Positions 44,801-53,091 of a stretch of DNA of 64,000 nt are shown piece after piece. Position 1 is the stretch's first letter; each line of letters begins with the position of its first letter. The translations under genes were made by a program, and so were the position numbers. This DNA is from Bacteroidia bacterium (GTDB taxonomy: Bacteria > Bacteroidota > Bacteroidia > UKL13-3): NCBI GenBank assembly GCA_019695215.1, contig JAIBAK010000005.1, positions 44,107 to 108,106 on the forward strand, written 5' to 3'. The notes under the pieces are model-generated. The model was not told the origin of the DNA, did no database searches, and was given only the letters and a program-made list of their open reading frames with translations.

Positions 44801-45219
44801 GTAAGGTTAGAACTGCCCACAATGTGGTAATTGAGGCTACTGTTTTTGTGGTCGTGGTAGATATATGTTTTAGCATGACAAAAGCTGGACTCAACCGTTT
44901 TGAGTTTTACCTTTTCCTGTTCTAAAAAGTGAATGGCTTTTTCGGCTACTGAATTTAGCTTAAGTACGGCATCAATGTTCAACTCCCCGCTAATTAAATC
45001 AGCTATTTTAGATGGACCTTCTTTATCCTGCAACAAGTTGCCCAATATCATTCTTACCTCTTCCGGTTGATTGATTTCATCCAACATGCGGGCTAAAATG
45101 GGAACAGAAAAAAAACCGGAAACCAGATCAAGATTTCCAGAGTTCGTTTTATCTCTCAGAAAATTATATACCGTTTGTTTGGCATCGTTATCAAAAGAGG
45201 TCTTGTTGTCAATTAACAT
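41842..45219 (-). CDS. PLD-like nuclease plus SNF2-type helicase, first gene of the defence operon
   Basis: A 1125-residue protein. Residues 20-145 form a phospholipase-D-like domain with a single HKD-type motif (HAKTYIY at 115, GSSNLTEAGL at 135-144), the arrangement of PLD nucleases. A SF2/SNF2 helicase follows: motif I ADAVGLGKTW (286-295), DESH box (376-379), SATPINN (409-415), and motif VI QRFGRIDRIG (854-863), with an acidic insert at 617-630. PLD-helicase fusions occur in defence loci with adenine methylases. This is the promoter-proximal gene of the run ending at 34136; DUF1016 starts 5 bp after it. Confidence 0.85.
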   Translation of the reverse strand: MLIDNKTSFDNDAKQTVYNFLRDKTNSGNLDLVSGFFSVPILARMLDEINQPEEVRMILGNLLQDKEGPSKIADLISGELNIDAVLKLNSVAEKAIHFLEQEKVKLKTVESSFCHAKTYIYHDHKNSSLNYHIVGSSNLTEAGLGLRDSSNIELNQALTGSDFGFKDVEKWFGMLWQGDKENKAVAVGEVEVTGADGKKKKIAFKEYIISLIKDLSKKYTPFELYYKVLFELFKEDILSLDSDPDFRVDIGHLEETQIYKTLFPFQKKGVMSLIKMLKKHNGAILADAVGLGKTWQALAVIKYFELKGYKVVLLCPKKLSQNWSQYQYGNNSKFEHDRLLYWVRYHTDLQEGRLEKYANPSLSGLQNNPKLLVVIDESHNLRNDKSSRYQFLVEHILKKNRDVKVLQLSATPINNHLTDVRNQFKLIGRGNDDGFRETDLEIGSLKYVFAEAQKEFTKWTEVPDRKISDLIQKLNQHFFSLSDSLIVSRTRKLIEEQFGKLNFPEKEKPVNEFIGMPDIGKYKSFQKLLEAIQVNLTAYKPSEYVKRDKPKSVLEDEAQREKFLVKMMYILMVKRLESSWSSFQLTVNKILTHHENALSKVNQYIQHKQEALIETEFDEEMEEDTEEDETWLNRNEGENTVDTTSPTLGKKNPVALSSILNIEKFKTDLEADVMKLRHIQKELIEFARDLKEGKKKDQKMDTLIAHIERKRKAAKNKKVVVFTAYKDTAEYLFRELRSKGFKNIAMVSGQYAQANTEPQLKKFETILERFAPYTKLFKEKEWKDLFQQHHAEVPEDFDAWKKIIQKVDADTYEKLQHPIDLLITTDCLSEGQNLQDADCVINYDIHWNPVRLIQRFGRIDRIGSPNSSIMCINFWPGEDFDDYIDLKDRVERRMAIMTLVGTEVHDTTSNLEQMLAENPMLSKHERKLLEQMQTTWKDLDDDPQVLGFDDLSLEKFRQELLDYFQKYRKELEAIPNGVFTGFKARADKDTVFPAGMIALLGYPCRKENDAAHKYQDLHLMYTTANGQAQFINHKEVLEVLRLHKDAARVVPHTVEQGDSETLQGFKQMLQHWFNTQIPFKAAEEVSDLFSGQLKPAEFKNTDDQLKEEYYQMHNFDLITWFVVNS

Positions 45220-45535
45220 AATTTGGATTGCAGGTTAAGTTTAATCCGTCCAAGTCGCAATTTACCAAAACCCTTGTAAAAGCCAACACCATTCTGAGCC
45301 ACGAAGTGAAGCCTACGTTTGGGGTGGTCAAGAATCTGCCTGTTTACTCTGAAAACATTATTCGCTAAACCAACAGATTCTTCACTTGCCCGGCTATTGC
45401 CTGCCCGCACGTTCAGAATGACGGTACTGAGGCGGTTTGGACTCCTCTTGCTCTGCTACTTGCAAGGTATTCTTCACTATTCCAATTTTCACACTTGCAA
45501 AGCCAGGTCATTTGCCTATCTTTGCCCCACAAAAT
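45220..45535. other. 316-bp non-coding stretch with dispersed repeat
   Basis: Between the helicase start (minus) and the tRNA. It contains AGATTCTTC...TTCAGAATGACGG (about 45377-45423), which recurs in altered form at 52970-53020. No clear TAnnTTTG box reading toward the helicase; the nearest, TAAATTG at about 45262, is poor. Confidence 0.5.
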
Positions 45536-45607
<72 letters not shown>

Positions 45608-45641
45608 CTAAAAATCAAAGCCCCTTATCGGGGCTTTATTT

Positions 45642-45884
45642 ATGTTTACTGTCTACGCTTTATATTCTGATACCTTTAACAAAATCTATATCGGCTTCAC
45701 ATCCGATTTGGAAGCAAGAGTGTTATCTCATAACCAACTTGCCACCAAAGGATACACTATCAAATACAGGCCATGGCGCGTTATTCATACCGAAATATTT
45801 GCCACTAAAGCCGAAGCGATGAAAAGGGAAAAACAACTAAAATCTGCAGCCGGACGCAACTTTATTCACTCACTTATAAAATAA
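45642..45884 (+). CDS. Second GIY-YIG nuclease-like protein, beside the tRNA
   Basis: An 80-residue single-domain GIY-YIG protein: MFTVYALYSDTFNKIYIGFT then SDLEARVLSHNQ with the conserved strands and catalytic Arg, and VIHTEIFATKAEAMKREKQLKS with the catalytic Glu. It lies 34 bp after the initiator tRNA and 6 bp before a partial tRNA copy. Only moderately similar to the GIY-YIG protein at 30313. Confidence 0.88.
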   Translation: MFTVYALYSDTFNKIYIGFTSDLEARVLSHNQLATKGYTIKYRPWRVIHTEIFATKAEAMKREKQLKSAAGRNFIHSLIK

Positions 45885-45890
45885 TAATAC

Positions 45891-45933
45891 AGCTCGTTGG
45901 GCTCATATCCGCCAGAGGGCGGACGCAGGTTCG
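45891..45933 (+). pseudogene. Partial copy of the initiator tRNA with an inserted hairpin
   Basis: AGCTCGTTGGGCTCATA (45891-45907) equals tRNA bases 45555-45571, and CGCAGGTTCG (45924-45933) equals 45582-45591. Between them, where the tRNA has the anticodon-stem 3' side and variable loop, lies the hairpin TCCGCC-AGAG-GGCGGA (45908-45923). Acceptor and D arms are missing, so no tRNA can form. Confidence 0.75.
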
Positions 45934-46007
45934 GGTAAGTTCCTATGCGAATTAGCATTAGTAAAATCCCCTAAAGTTGCCGTTATTTGCACCCCGTTTA
46001 AAACACC

Positions 46008-46889
46008 ATGTCACACAAAGCCGGTTTTGTGAGTATTATAGGCAAGCCCAATGTGGGTAAGTCAACGCTTATCAATGAGTTGGTAGGGGAAAAACTCTCT
46101 ATTATCACCGCCAAGGCCCAAACCACACGCCACCGCATACTGGGCATTGTGAGTGACGAAAATTACCAGGTTATTTTTTCGGATACCCCCGGCATTATTA
46201 AACCCAAATACCTGCTGCACGAGCGCATGATGGGCTCGGTAGAGCAAAGCCTGCAGGACGGAGATTTGCTGCTGCTGGTAATTGCCTGGGACGAAAAACA
46301 ATTAGACGAAGAAGTATTAAAACGCCTGCAAAAAAACAAAGCGCCTGTAATTGGTGTATTGAATAAAGTAGATCTGGCTACCTCGCAGCAGGAAGTAGTA
46401 GACCGCACAGAGCAGTTGAAAAAAGAAATAAACTGCCTCGATTTTGTAGCGGTATCGGCCAAAGAAAAATTTAATACCAAACGGGTGTTTCAACTCATAT
46501 TGGAGCATTTGCCCGAGAGCCCCGCCTTTTTTCCAAAAGATCAATTTACCGACCGCCCCGAACGTTTTTTTGCCTCGGAAATAGTGCGCGAAAAAATATT
46601 TATGTACCTGCGCGAAGAACTTCCGTACAGCTGCGAAGTAGAGATTATGGAGTTTAAGGAGGAAGAAAATATCATCCGCATTTATGCCGATATTTATGTG
46701 ATGCGCGATTCGCAAAAAATTATTCTGATAGGAGCAGGCGGCCGCAATCTGAAAAAAATAGGTACCGAAGCGCGTAAAGACCTCGAAGCTTTTTTCAATA
46801 AAAAAGTATACCTGGAGCAGCATGTAAAAGTGCGCGACAACTGGCGGGATGATACCAACTATTTAAAATCATTTGGCTACACTGAATAA
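46008..46889 (+). CDS. era: GTPase Era
   Basis: A 293-residue GTPase that binds the 3' end of 16S rRNA in 30S assembly. G1 is GKPNVGKST (11-19), G2 region [10 protein letters not shown]3 DTPG (59-62), G4 NKVD (116-119), and a C-terminal KH domain (from about 200) with the [19 protein letters not shown] loop. Length normal. der follows 8 bp later. Confidence 0.96.
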   Translation: MSHKAGFVSIIGKPNVGKSTLINELVGEKLSIITAKAQTTRHRILGIVSDENYQVIFSDTPGIIKPKYLLHERMMGSVEQSLQDGDLLLLVIAWDEKQLDEEVLKRLQKNKAPVIGVLNKVDLATSQQEVVDRTEQLKKEINCLDFVAVSAKEKFNTKRVFQLILEHLPESPAFFPKDQFTDRPERFFASEIVREKIFMYLREELPYSCEVEIMEFKEEENIIRIYADIYVMRDSQKIILIGAGGRNLKKIGTEARKDLEAFFNKKVYLEQHVKVRDNWRDDTNYLKSFGYTE

Positions 46890-46897
46890 AATACACC

Positions 46898-48205
46898 ATG
46901 ACACGCATAGCAGCCATAGTGGGGCGACCCAACGTAGGAAAATCAACCTTATTTAACCGCCTCATTGGGGAGCGCAAAGCCATTGTTGACGATTTTAGCG
47001 GAGTAACCCGCGACCGCCACTACGGAATGGTAGAGTGGAACGGAGAAGAATTTACCCTGATTGATACGGGCGGTTTTGTGGCCGATAGTGAAGATGTGTT
47101 TGAGCGCGAAATAAACCAGCAGGTAAAAATTGCGGTAGAAGAAGCGGCCGTTATTTTATTTATGGTAGATGTGAGCACCGGCATCACTCCGCTTGATGAG
47201 AGCATTGCCGATTTGCTGCGCAGAAGCAAAAAACCGGTACTGCTGGTGGTGAACAAAGTAGATACCAGCGAAAAAATGAATGATACCCATGAATTTTACG
47301 CACTGGGATTTGACGAGTTGTATCCGCTGGCTTCGGCCTCGGGCAGCGGCACTGGCGAAGTGCTGGATGAAGTGCTGAAATTATTACCTCCGGCCCCCGA
47401 AGAAAAAGAAGGAGCCGAATTGCCCCGTATTGCCATTGTAGGCCGTCCCAATGTGGGCAAATCCTCGTTAGTAAATGCCCTGCTGGGCGATGAGCGCAAT
47501 ATTGTAACCGATGTGCCCGGCACCACCCGCGACAGCATTGATACGCTGTACAATGTTTTCGGGAATGAATTTATATTGGTAGATACTGCCGGTATTCGTA
47601 AAAAGGGAAAAGTACACGATGATATTGAGTTTTACTCGGTGATGCGCTCCCTGCGCACCCTTGAAAATGCCGATATTGTGGTATTGGTAATTGATGCCGT
47701 GCAGGGAATAGACTCGCAGGATGTAAACCTGTTTTACTTAGCCAATAAAAACAATAAAGGAGTAGTGGTGCTGGTGAACAAGTGGGATTTGATGGAGAAG
47801 GAAACCAACACCGCCCGCGATTACGAAAAAATGGTGAAAGAGAAACTGCAGCCATTTACCGATGTGCCGGTTTTGTTTATTTCGGCCCTCACCAAACAGC
47901 GCGTGCACAAAGCTGTGGAAACTTTTATGGAGGTGTATGAAAATCGCAAAAAACGCATCACCACCAGCAAGCTCAACGAGTTTTTACAGGAGATTACCGA
48001 GCATTATCCGCCCCCTGCCATTAAGGGCAAGTTTGTGAAAATCAAATACGTTACCCAATTGCCGGGGCATTACCCTGCCTTTGCATTCTTTTGTAACCTG
48101 CCGCAATACCTGCGCGAGCCTTACAAACGGTATATAGAAAATCAGTTACGCGAGCGCTTTGACTTTAAGGGAGTTAGTATAAAGTTATTTTTCAGAAAAA
48201 AATAA
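46898..48205 (+). CDS. der: GTPase Der (EngA)
   Basis: A 435-residue protein with two tandem GTPase domains: first G1 GRPNVGKST (8-16) with G4 NKVD, second G1 GRPNVGKSS (near 182) with DTAG and NKWD, then a C-terminal KH-like domain (from about 355) ending in SIKLFFRKK. Needed for 50S assembly. Era and Der adjacent, 8 bp apart, probably co-transcribed. Confidence 0.96.
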   Translation: MTRIAAIVGRPNVGKSTLFNRLIGERKAIVDDFSGVTRDRHYGMVEWNGEEFTLIDTGGFVADSEDVFEREINQQVKIAVEEAAVILFMVDVSTGITPLDESIADLLRRSKKPVLLVVNKVDTSEKMNDTHEFYALGFDELYPLASASGSGTGEVLDEVLKLLPPAPEEKEGAELPRIAIVGRPNVGKSSLVNALLGDERNIVTDVPGTTRDSIDTLYNVFGNEFILVDTAGIRKKGKVHDDIEFYSVMRSLRTLENADIVVLVIDAVQGIDSQDVNLFYLANKNNKGVVVLVNKWDLMEKETNTARDYEKMVKEKLQPFTDVPVLFISALTKQRVHKAVETFMEVYENRKKRITTSKLNEFLQEITEHYPPPAIKGKFVKIKYVTQLPGHYPAFAFFCNLPQYLREPYKRYIENQLRERFDFKGVSIKLFFRKK

Positions 48206-48279
48206 AATATTTTGCATTTGTCATTTCGCCTTGTATATTCGCACCCAATTTGTTAATCACCATTAAACTTCAAACCAAA

Positions 48280-48510
48280 ATGAAAAAAGTATTTTCAGTA
48301 TTAGCTCTTGCATCTGCCCTGGCTTTCGTTGCTTGCGGTGGAGAGAAAAAAACAGAAGAAGCCCCAGCTACTGAGGCACCTGCAAATGCAGATCCTTTAA
48401 TGAATGCTACAGAAGAAGCTGCTCCTGCTGCTGACAGCACAGCTGCTGCTCCTGCTGATAGCGCTGCTGCTACAGCTGCTCCTGCTGAAGCCGCTCCTGC
48501 TGCTCACTAA
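48280..48510 (+). CDS. Small Ala/Pro-rich lipoprotein
   Basis: A 76-residue lipoprotein: signal MKKVFSVLALASALAFVAC, then a low-complexity Ala/Pro/Glu/Thr/Asp mature part (EEAPATEAPANADP..., AAPADSAAATAAPAEAAP). No domain. Many Bacteroidota encode one strongly expressed protein of this kind, of unknown role. The start is the ATG at 48280 because it gives the lipobox; an upstream in-frame ATG at 48250 is spurious. A possible promoter (TATATTCG near 48231) precedes it and a terminator follows. Confidence 0.8.
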   Translation: MKKVFSVLALASALAFVACGGEKKTEEAPATEAPANADPLMNATEEAAPAADSTAAAPADSAAATAAPAEAAPAAH

Positions 48511-48546
48511 GCAAGAAGGTAATCAAAATTTTTTGATTGAAAAAAA

Positions 48547-48574
48547 GAGTGCAAGTGTTGCGCTCTTTTTTTTT
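48547..48574 (+). terminator. Rho-independent terminator
   Basis: Stem 48547-48554 / 48558-48565 (GAGTGCAA with TTGCGCTC, one G-U), loop GTG, and nine Ts, 36 bp after the stop. Confidence 0.85.
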
Positions 48575-48576
48575 GC

Positions 48577-48584
48577 TATTTTTG
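48577..48584 (+). promoter_or_regulatory. -7 box of the next lipoprotein gene
   Basis: TATTTTTG, beginning two bases after the T-run; the ATG follows after only 4 bp, suggesting a leaderless message. Confidence 0.55.
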
Positions 48585-48588
48585 ACAC

Positions 48589-48780
48589 ATGAAAAAGATG
48601 TTTTCAGTAATTGTGGTAAGTACCGTGCTGGGCATTGGTTGCTCTCAGGGCAAACAGGAACAGCAACCGGCTGCGGCCGATACCACCCTTTCGGCCAACG
48701 ACTCGATTGATGCGCAGTTGAAAAAAGCCGAAGAGCTGGTAAAAGACGATACCACCACACAGGAGGAGACCAGTTTTTAA
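48589..48780 (+). CDS. Small lipoprotein
   Basis: A 63-residue lipoprotein with signal MKKMFSVIVVSTVLGIGC (lipidated Cys18) and a short acidic, Gln/Asp/Thr-rich mature part. No domain known. The next small lipoprotein gene begins directly after its stop. Confidence 0.65.
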   Translation: MKKMFSVIVVSTVLGIGCSQGKQEQQPAAADTTLSANDSIDAQLKKAEELVKDDTTTQEETSF

Positions 48781-48978
48781 ATGAAACGGCTTCTATTTAT
48801 AGCACTCGCTATGGCCGGTGCGGGCGCCTGCACATCTGCGCAGGAAGAAAAAAAAGTTGAGCAGGCCATAGAGCAAAAAGTGCTCTCGGATCAGGAAAAA
48901 CTCGATTCGGCCGAAGCGGCCATCAACAAACAATTAGAATCGGTATCTGACGATTCGGTGATGAAATCAATGGAGTAG
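48781..48978 (+). CDS. Small lipoprotein, helical
   Basis: A 65-residue lipoprotein: signal MKRLLFIALAMAGAGAC (lipidated Cys17), then a charged helix (QEEKKVEQAIEQKVLSDQEK...). No domain known. Immediately follows the previous small lipoprotein gene, with no gap, and probably shares its transcript. Confidence 0.65.
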   Translation: MKRLLFIALAMAGAGACTSAQEEKKVEQAIEQKVLSDQEKLDSAEAAINKQLESVSDDSVMKSME

Positions 48979-49028
48979 CATTGCTGCTCTTCACTCCCTT
49001 TACAGCCGGTAAGTGTACCCGGTGCGTT

Positions 49029-50627
49029 TTACTTTAAATAATTTCCGGTAGCCTGCAACACCTGTACAGCAGTAGAAATAGCCTTGTCCGACTGATTGAT
49101 GATGTAAAAATATCCGTTGTCTTTCCAAAGCTGGCGGGCAATAAGTGCGCGGGTTAAGGTATACATCCACTGCCCCGAAATTTTTAATTCGTCAGCAGTA
49201 TAGCTTACTTTATTTGCTTTTAAAAAAACGAGCAGTTCCTCCATCAGTTTATGCTGTGTATCGAATGTTTTATCAAATTCTTCGATGGTGGTATATCCTG
49301 CCAATTCTTTTTTGTGATCATCGTGGTAGCTGAAGGCGAATTTACTGAGCAAACCTTGAGAAAGTACTTCGGTTAAAAAAGCCGATCGCATGGTGGTGTC
49401 GAACGGAACAAATACATCGGGTTTAATACCGCCACCTCCATACACCGCGCGTCCGTTATGTGTTTTAAAAACTTCGCCTTTTGCCTCTTTCGAACTATCC
49501 TCGTTGGTTAATTCTCCATTGGAGAAACGCTCAAAAATTTCATGTTCATAGGCATCGGTACTTGCTTCATACGGTTTTTGTATGCAGCGCCCCGAAGGCG
49601 TGTAATACCTCGAAACGGTGAGCCGCAAAGCCGAGCCGTCTCTCAGCTGAAAAGGCTGTTGTACCAATCCCTTGCCGAAAGTCCTGCGTCCAACAATCAC
49701 TCCCCTGTCCCAGTCCTGAATAGCTCCTGCAAAAATTTCGCTGGCCGAAGCACTGCTTTCGTCAACCAGTACCACCAAATCCCCTTTTTCAAATAAACCT
49801 TCGTGTTTGGTTTTATACTCGCTGCGCGAGGTACTTCTTCCCTGTGTGTACACTACTAATTTCCCGTCTTCCAGTACTTCATCCACCATTTTTGATACTT
49901 CTTCGAGGTAACCACCGGGATTACCGCGCAGGTCAACCACCAGTTTAGTGATTCCCTTTTTTTTGAGCTCCTGCAGGGCAGCGGTAAACTCATTATACGT
50001 AGTGGCTGCAAACCGGCTTATTTTAATATATCCCGTTTGCGCATTGAGTTTATACGAAGCTTCAACACTGTAAATAGGAATGGTGTTGCGGGTAATGGTG
50101 TAATCTATAAGTTTAGGTGCTCCCCTGCGAAAAATAGATACAGTAACCTTCGTTCCTTTTTTGCCCTTGAGCAAACGGGTCACGTCTTCGTTTTTAATAT
50201 GAATGCCTGCTACTTTTTTTCCGTTTACTTTCACAATGCGGTCACCCGCCTGAATGCCCAGTTGCTGCGAAGGACCTCCGCTAATGGGTGTTACCACCAC
50301 AATTGTATCGCCCACAATATTAAACTCCACTCCTATGCCTTCAAAGTTTCCTTCCAGCGGCTCATTTACCGCCTGCAGGTCTTTGGCCGATATGTACACC
50401 GAGTGCGGGTCGAGGTTATTTAGAAATTTATTGATGGCTTCGTCTTCGGCCTGTTCAAAATCTACTGTATCCACATACATGGCATCTACCAGATTCAGTA
50501 TTTCGGCCAGTTTATTATCGGGCGCGCTGGTAAAGCTGCGTTGTCCGGCCGGACGAAGTATCATTCCCGCTGCTACCCCCAGGGCAACAAGCGAAGTATA
50601 AATTAAGGGTCTCCAGGGATTGTTCAT
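49029..50627 (-). CDS. C-terminal processing protease, S41 family
   Basis: A 532-residue periplasmic serine protease of the CtpA/Prc family. One N-terminal membrane segment (about 7-24), a PDZ domain (about 75-165; NVNGKKVAGIHIKNEDVTRLLKG region) and the S41 catalytic domain with the Ser in VDESSASASEIFAGAI and the Lys in GRRTFGKGLVQQPF. It removes C-terminal tails of exported proteins. The start at ATG 50627 is preferred to a GTG at 50636. Confidence 0.93.
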   Translation of the reverse strand: MNNPWRPLIYTSLVALGVAAGMILRPAGQRSFTSAPDNKLAEILNLVDAMYVDTVDFEQAEDEAINKFLNNLDPHSVYISAKDLQAVNEPLEGNFEGIGVEFNIVGDTIVVVTPISGGPSQQLGIQAGDRIVKVNGKKVAGIHIKNEDVTRLLKGKKGTKVTVSIFRRGAPKLIDYTITRNTIPIYSVEASYKLNAQTGYIKISRFAATTYNEFTAALQELKKKGITKLVVDLRGNPGGYLEEVSKMVDEVLEDGKLVVYTQGRSTSRSEYKTKHEGLFEKGDLVVLVDESSASASEIFAGAIQDWDRGVIVGRRTFGKGLVQQPFQLRDGSALRLTVSRYYTPSGRCIQKPYEASTDAYEHEIFERFSNGELTNEDSSKEAKGEVFKTHNGRAVYGGGGIKPDVFVPFDTTMRSAFLTEVLSQGLLSKFAFSYHDDHKKELAGYTTIEEFDKTFDTQHKLMEELLVFLKANKVSYTADELKISGQWMYTLTRALIARQLWKDNGYFYIINQSDKAISTAVQVLQATGNYLK

Positions 50628-50688
50628 GTTGTGCACAAGTGTTCAAATATAAAACCAAGAACAGGGCTTTTTTGACGAAGGGAAAATA

Positions 50689-50696
50689 TATTTTTG
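50689..50696 (+). promoter_or_regulatory. -7 box of the kinase-murQ operon
   Basis: TATTTTTG, 6 bp before the ATG at 50703; no clear -33 TTG at the right spacing. Confidence 0.5.
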
Positions 50697-50702
50697 TTCA
50701 CG

Positions 50703-51545
50703 ATGAAGCTGATAGCCGACAGCGGTTCTACCAAAACAGAATGGTGCCTTATACAAGCCCCTGATAACACACGTATTATTACCTCCGAGGGAATTAATCC
50801 GTATTATCAAAGCACGGAAGACGTAGAAGCCATTATTGAAAAAAATTTAGTGCCGGTACTTGAACCAAATCAGGTAACCGAAATTTATTATTACGGGGCT
50901 GGCTGTTCCAATGAGAGCAAAAAGCAGATTGTTCACCGGGCACTTAGCCGCTATTTTCCAGCGGCACATACCGAAGTAGACCATGATGTGATGGCTGCGG
51001 CCCGATCCCTGTGCAACCGTGAGCCCGGAATGGTGGCTATACTGGGAACAGGCTCTAACTCGGTTTTGTTTGACGGAGAAAAAATTATTGCCAATGTGCC
51101 TTCGCTGGGTTTTACGCTGGGTGATGAAGGCAGTGGCGGATACATAGGAAAAGAACTGATTAAGCAATTTTTGTACGGAGAACTTGACTCCGATGTGCAT
51201 CATCGTTTTGAAAAGGAATATGAACTGAACAAAGATGCCATTCTTGAAAAAGTATATCATCAGCCATTGCCCAATCGTTTTATGGCCGGTTTTACCCGTT
51301 TTGTTCATGAACATATCAGCAATCCCGGTTTAAACCGCTTAGTGATTTTGGCCTTTGAGGAGTTTATTCAGCGGCATATTTCAAAATACCCCGATTACCG
51401 CAACACGCCTTTGCACTGCACCGGTTCGGTTGCTTTTGTATTTAAAGACCAGTTGCAGCAGGCTTGTATCAATAAACAGGTTTCGTTGGGCAGGGTAGTA
51501 AAAAACCCGCTGAACGGATTAGTTCAATACCATTTACACCAGTGA
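50703..51545 (+). CDS. BadF/BadG-family N-acetylglucosamine kinase-like protein
   Basis: A 280-residue ASKHA-fold sugar kinase: phosphate motif IADSGSTKTEW (3-13), second loop AILGTGSNSVLFDG (near 113), and LGDEGSGGYIGKEL (near 137). Members phosphorylate N-acetylglucosamine or related amino sugars, as in peptidoglycan recycling. It overlaps murQ by four bases, which supports that pathway. Start: ATG at 50703, since the first in-frame start upstream would add an unneeded three residues. Confidence 0.88.
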   Translation: MKLIADSGSTKTEWCLIQAPDNTRIITSEGINPYYQSTEDVEAIIEKNLVPVLEPNQVTEIYYYGAGCSNESKKQIVHRALSRYFPAAHTEVDHDVMAAARSLCNREPGMVAILGTGSNSVLFDGEKIIANVPSLGFTLGDEGSGGYIGKELIKQFLYGELDSDVHHRFEKEYELNKDAILEKVYHQPLPNRFMAGFTRFVHEHISNPGLNRLVILAFEEFIQRHISKYPDYRNTPLHCTGSVAFVFKDQLQQACINKQVSLGRVVKNPLNGLVQYHLHQ

Positions 51546-52366
51546 AAAAAAACACATTTAAAAAAACTACCGAGAGCGATTCGAATTACAACCATTTGGA
51601 AAAAATGAGTGTAAAAAATCTGCTGTTAAACATGAATCGCGAGGACCAAACCGTTCCGTTAGCTATAGCCAAAGTAATTCCGCGTATAGAGAAACTGGTA
51701 AAAATAATTGTGCAGCAAATGCGGCTGGGCGGACGGTTGTTTTACATGGGCGCAGGCACCAGCGGACGATTAGGCATTGTGGATGCAAGCGAATGCCCGC
51801 CCACGTTTGGCGTCCCTCACGGAATGGTGATTGGGTTGATAGCAGGCGGAGATAAAGCCATACGCAAAGCGGTAGAGTTTGCCGAAGACGACAGGCAGCA
51901 GGGCTGGAAAGATTTGCAGGAACATAAAATAAGCAAAAACGATGTGGTAATTGGCATTGCCGCATCGGGTACCACTCCTTACGTAATAGGTGCGCTGGAA
52001 GCATGCAATAAAAAAGGCATTATTACCGGATGTATTACCTGCAATAAAGGAAGCCATGTAGCCAAAACCGCCAAATACCCCATTGAAGTGGTAGTGGGGC
52101 CTGAGTTTGTAACCGGAAGCACCCGAATGAAAGCGGGTACTGCACAAAAATTAGTACTGAATATGATAAGCACCAGTGTGATGATTCAACTGGGGCGGGT
52201 GCAGGGAAACAAAATGGTGGACATGCAACTGAGCAATAACAAACTTATTGAGCGCGGCACCCGAATGATAATGAAAAGCACGGGGATTACTGAAAAAAAA
52301 GCCAATGCACTCTTACTCAAACACGGGAGCGTGCGCAAAGCCGTGGCTGCATATAAAACTTCGTAA
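51542..52366 (+). CDS. murQ: N-acetylmuramic acid 6-phosphate etherase MurQ
   Basis: A 274-residue SIS-fold lyase that removes lactate from MurNAc-6-P. Signature TTESDSNYNHLEKMS near the start, FYMGAGTSGRLGIVDASECPPTFG (in two parts: FYMGAGTSGRLG and IVDASECPPTFG), VVIGIAASGTTPYVIGALE, and GSTRMKAGTAQKLVLNMIS. The start is GTG at 51542, because the family N-terminal TTES motif is present only from there; it shares the GTGA with the kinase stop. Confidence 0.94.
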   Translation: MKKNTFKKTTESDSNYNHLEKMSVKNLLLNMNREDQTVPLAIAKVIPRIEKLVKIIVQQMRLGGRLFYMGAGTSGRLGIVDASECPPTFGVPHGMVIGLIAGGDKAIRKAVEFAEDDRQQGWKDLQEHKISKNDVVIGIAASGTTPYVIGALEACNKKGIITGCITCNKGSHVAKTAKYPIEVVVGPEFVTGSTRMKAGTAQKLVLNMISTSVMIQLGRVQGNKMVDMQLSNNKLIERGTRMIMKSTGITEKKANALLLKHGSVRKAVAAYKTS

Positions 52367-52416
52367 TACACCTGTTTTTCCCGATATTTGACGTTCGTTT
52401 TGAACGCTGAACAGGT

Positions 52417-52890
52417 ATGGAACATCACCCTTTAATGAAGGCATTGATTGTATTCGGGTGGTCGGCCATTAAATATATGGTTGGGGTATTTCACGCGCTG
52501 CTTTTTGACGTGAACCTGTTGCTGGGCATAGCACTTACGGTAGCCGGTGGAATGACCGGAGTAATATTTTTCCTCTACGCCTGGGATATTCTTCATAAGT
52601 ACTGGGTACGGATTTTTTGGCGCAAGCCCCGCAAAATAAAAATTAACCGTTACCGCAGGTGGTTAGTTAAATTTTTGCATACCTACGGATTATTCGGCAT
52701 TGCTTTTCTTACCCCCGTTATTCTTACGGTGCCTATCGGAACCATGATGGCCGCTACCATTGAGCATAACAAATGGAAGATAAAACGTTATATGCTTATT
52801 TCGTTTATCAACTGGTCGGTTTTATTCTTAGGATTTTTTCAGTTCTTTGATATCAACGTTAAAGAACTCATTCAGCGTTTGCCTTTTTAA
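52417..52890 (+). CDS. Small integral membrane protein of unknown function
   Basis: A 157-residue protein with three or four transmembrane helices (about 10-27, 32-57, 85-105, 122-142) and a basic cytoplasmic loop (RIFWRKPRKIKINRYRRW). FGIAFLTPVILTVPIGTMMA recalls small SNARE-associated/DedA-like fragments, but no family is secure. Stands alone between murQ and rluD. Confidence 0.7.
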   Translation: MEHHPLMKALIVFGWSAIKYMVGVFHALLFDVNLLLGIALTVAGGMTGVIFFLYAWDILHKYWVRIFWRKPRKIKINRYRRWLVKFLHTYGLFGIAFLTPVILTVPIGTMMAATIEHNKWKIKRYMLISFINWSVLFLGFFQFFDINVKELIQRLPF

Positions 52891-52959
52891 AAACAATATA
52901 TACGAAATAAAGGACTGCTTGAATGATGAAAACAAGCTGCATTCGTGAAAAGAATACTT

Positions 52960-53030
52960 CTTCTAACAGAAAGATTCTTCGTTACCCGCATTCACCCCGC
53001 ACCCCATAACTCAGAATGACGTGTGAGTAG
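52960..53030. repeat. Dispersed AGATTCTTC...CAGAATGACG repeat
   Basis: ACAGAAAGATTCTTCGTTAC and CCATAACTCAGAATGACGTG; a related copy lies at 45377-45423. Region 52891-53091 has nothing else. Confidence 0.5.
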
Positions 53031-53091
53031 TGAATTATACAAATTTGTTTCCGGGAATGACACAAACCGGCTAATGAGAATAGAAGAAAAA

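Noticed and set aside
34136..45219. BREX or DISARM assignment of the defence operon
   Set aside because: The methylase is PglX-like in type and the helicase carries a PLD domain, but no PglZ, BrxC or BrxL, and no DrmA or DrmB, is present in the operon or the window.
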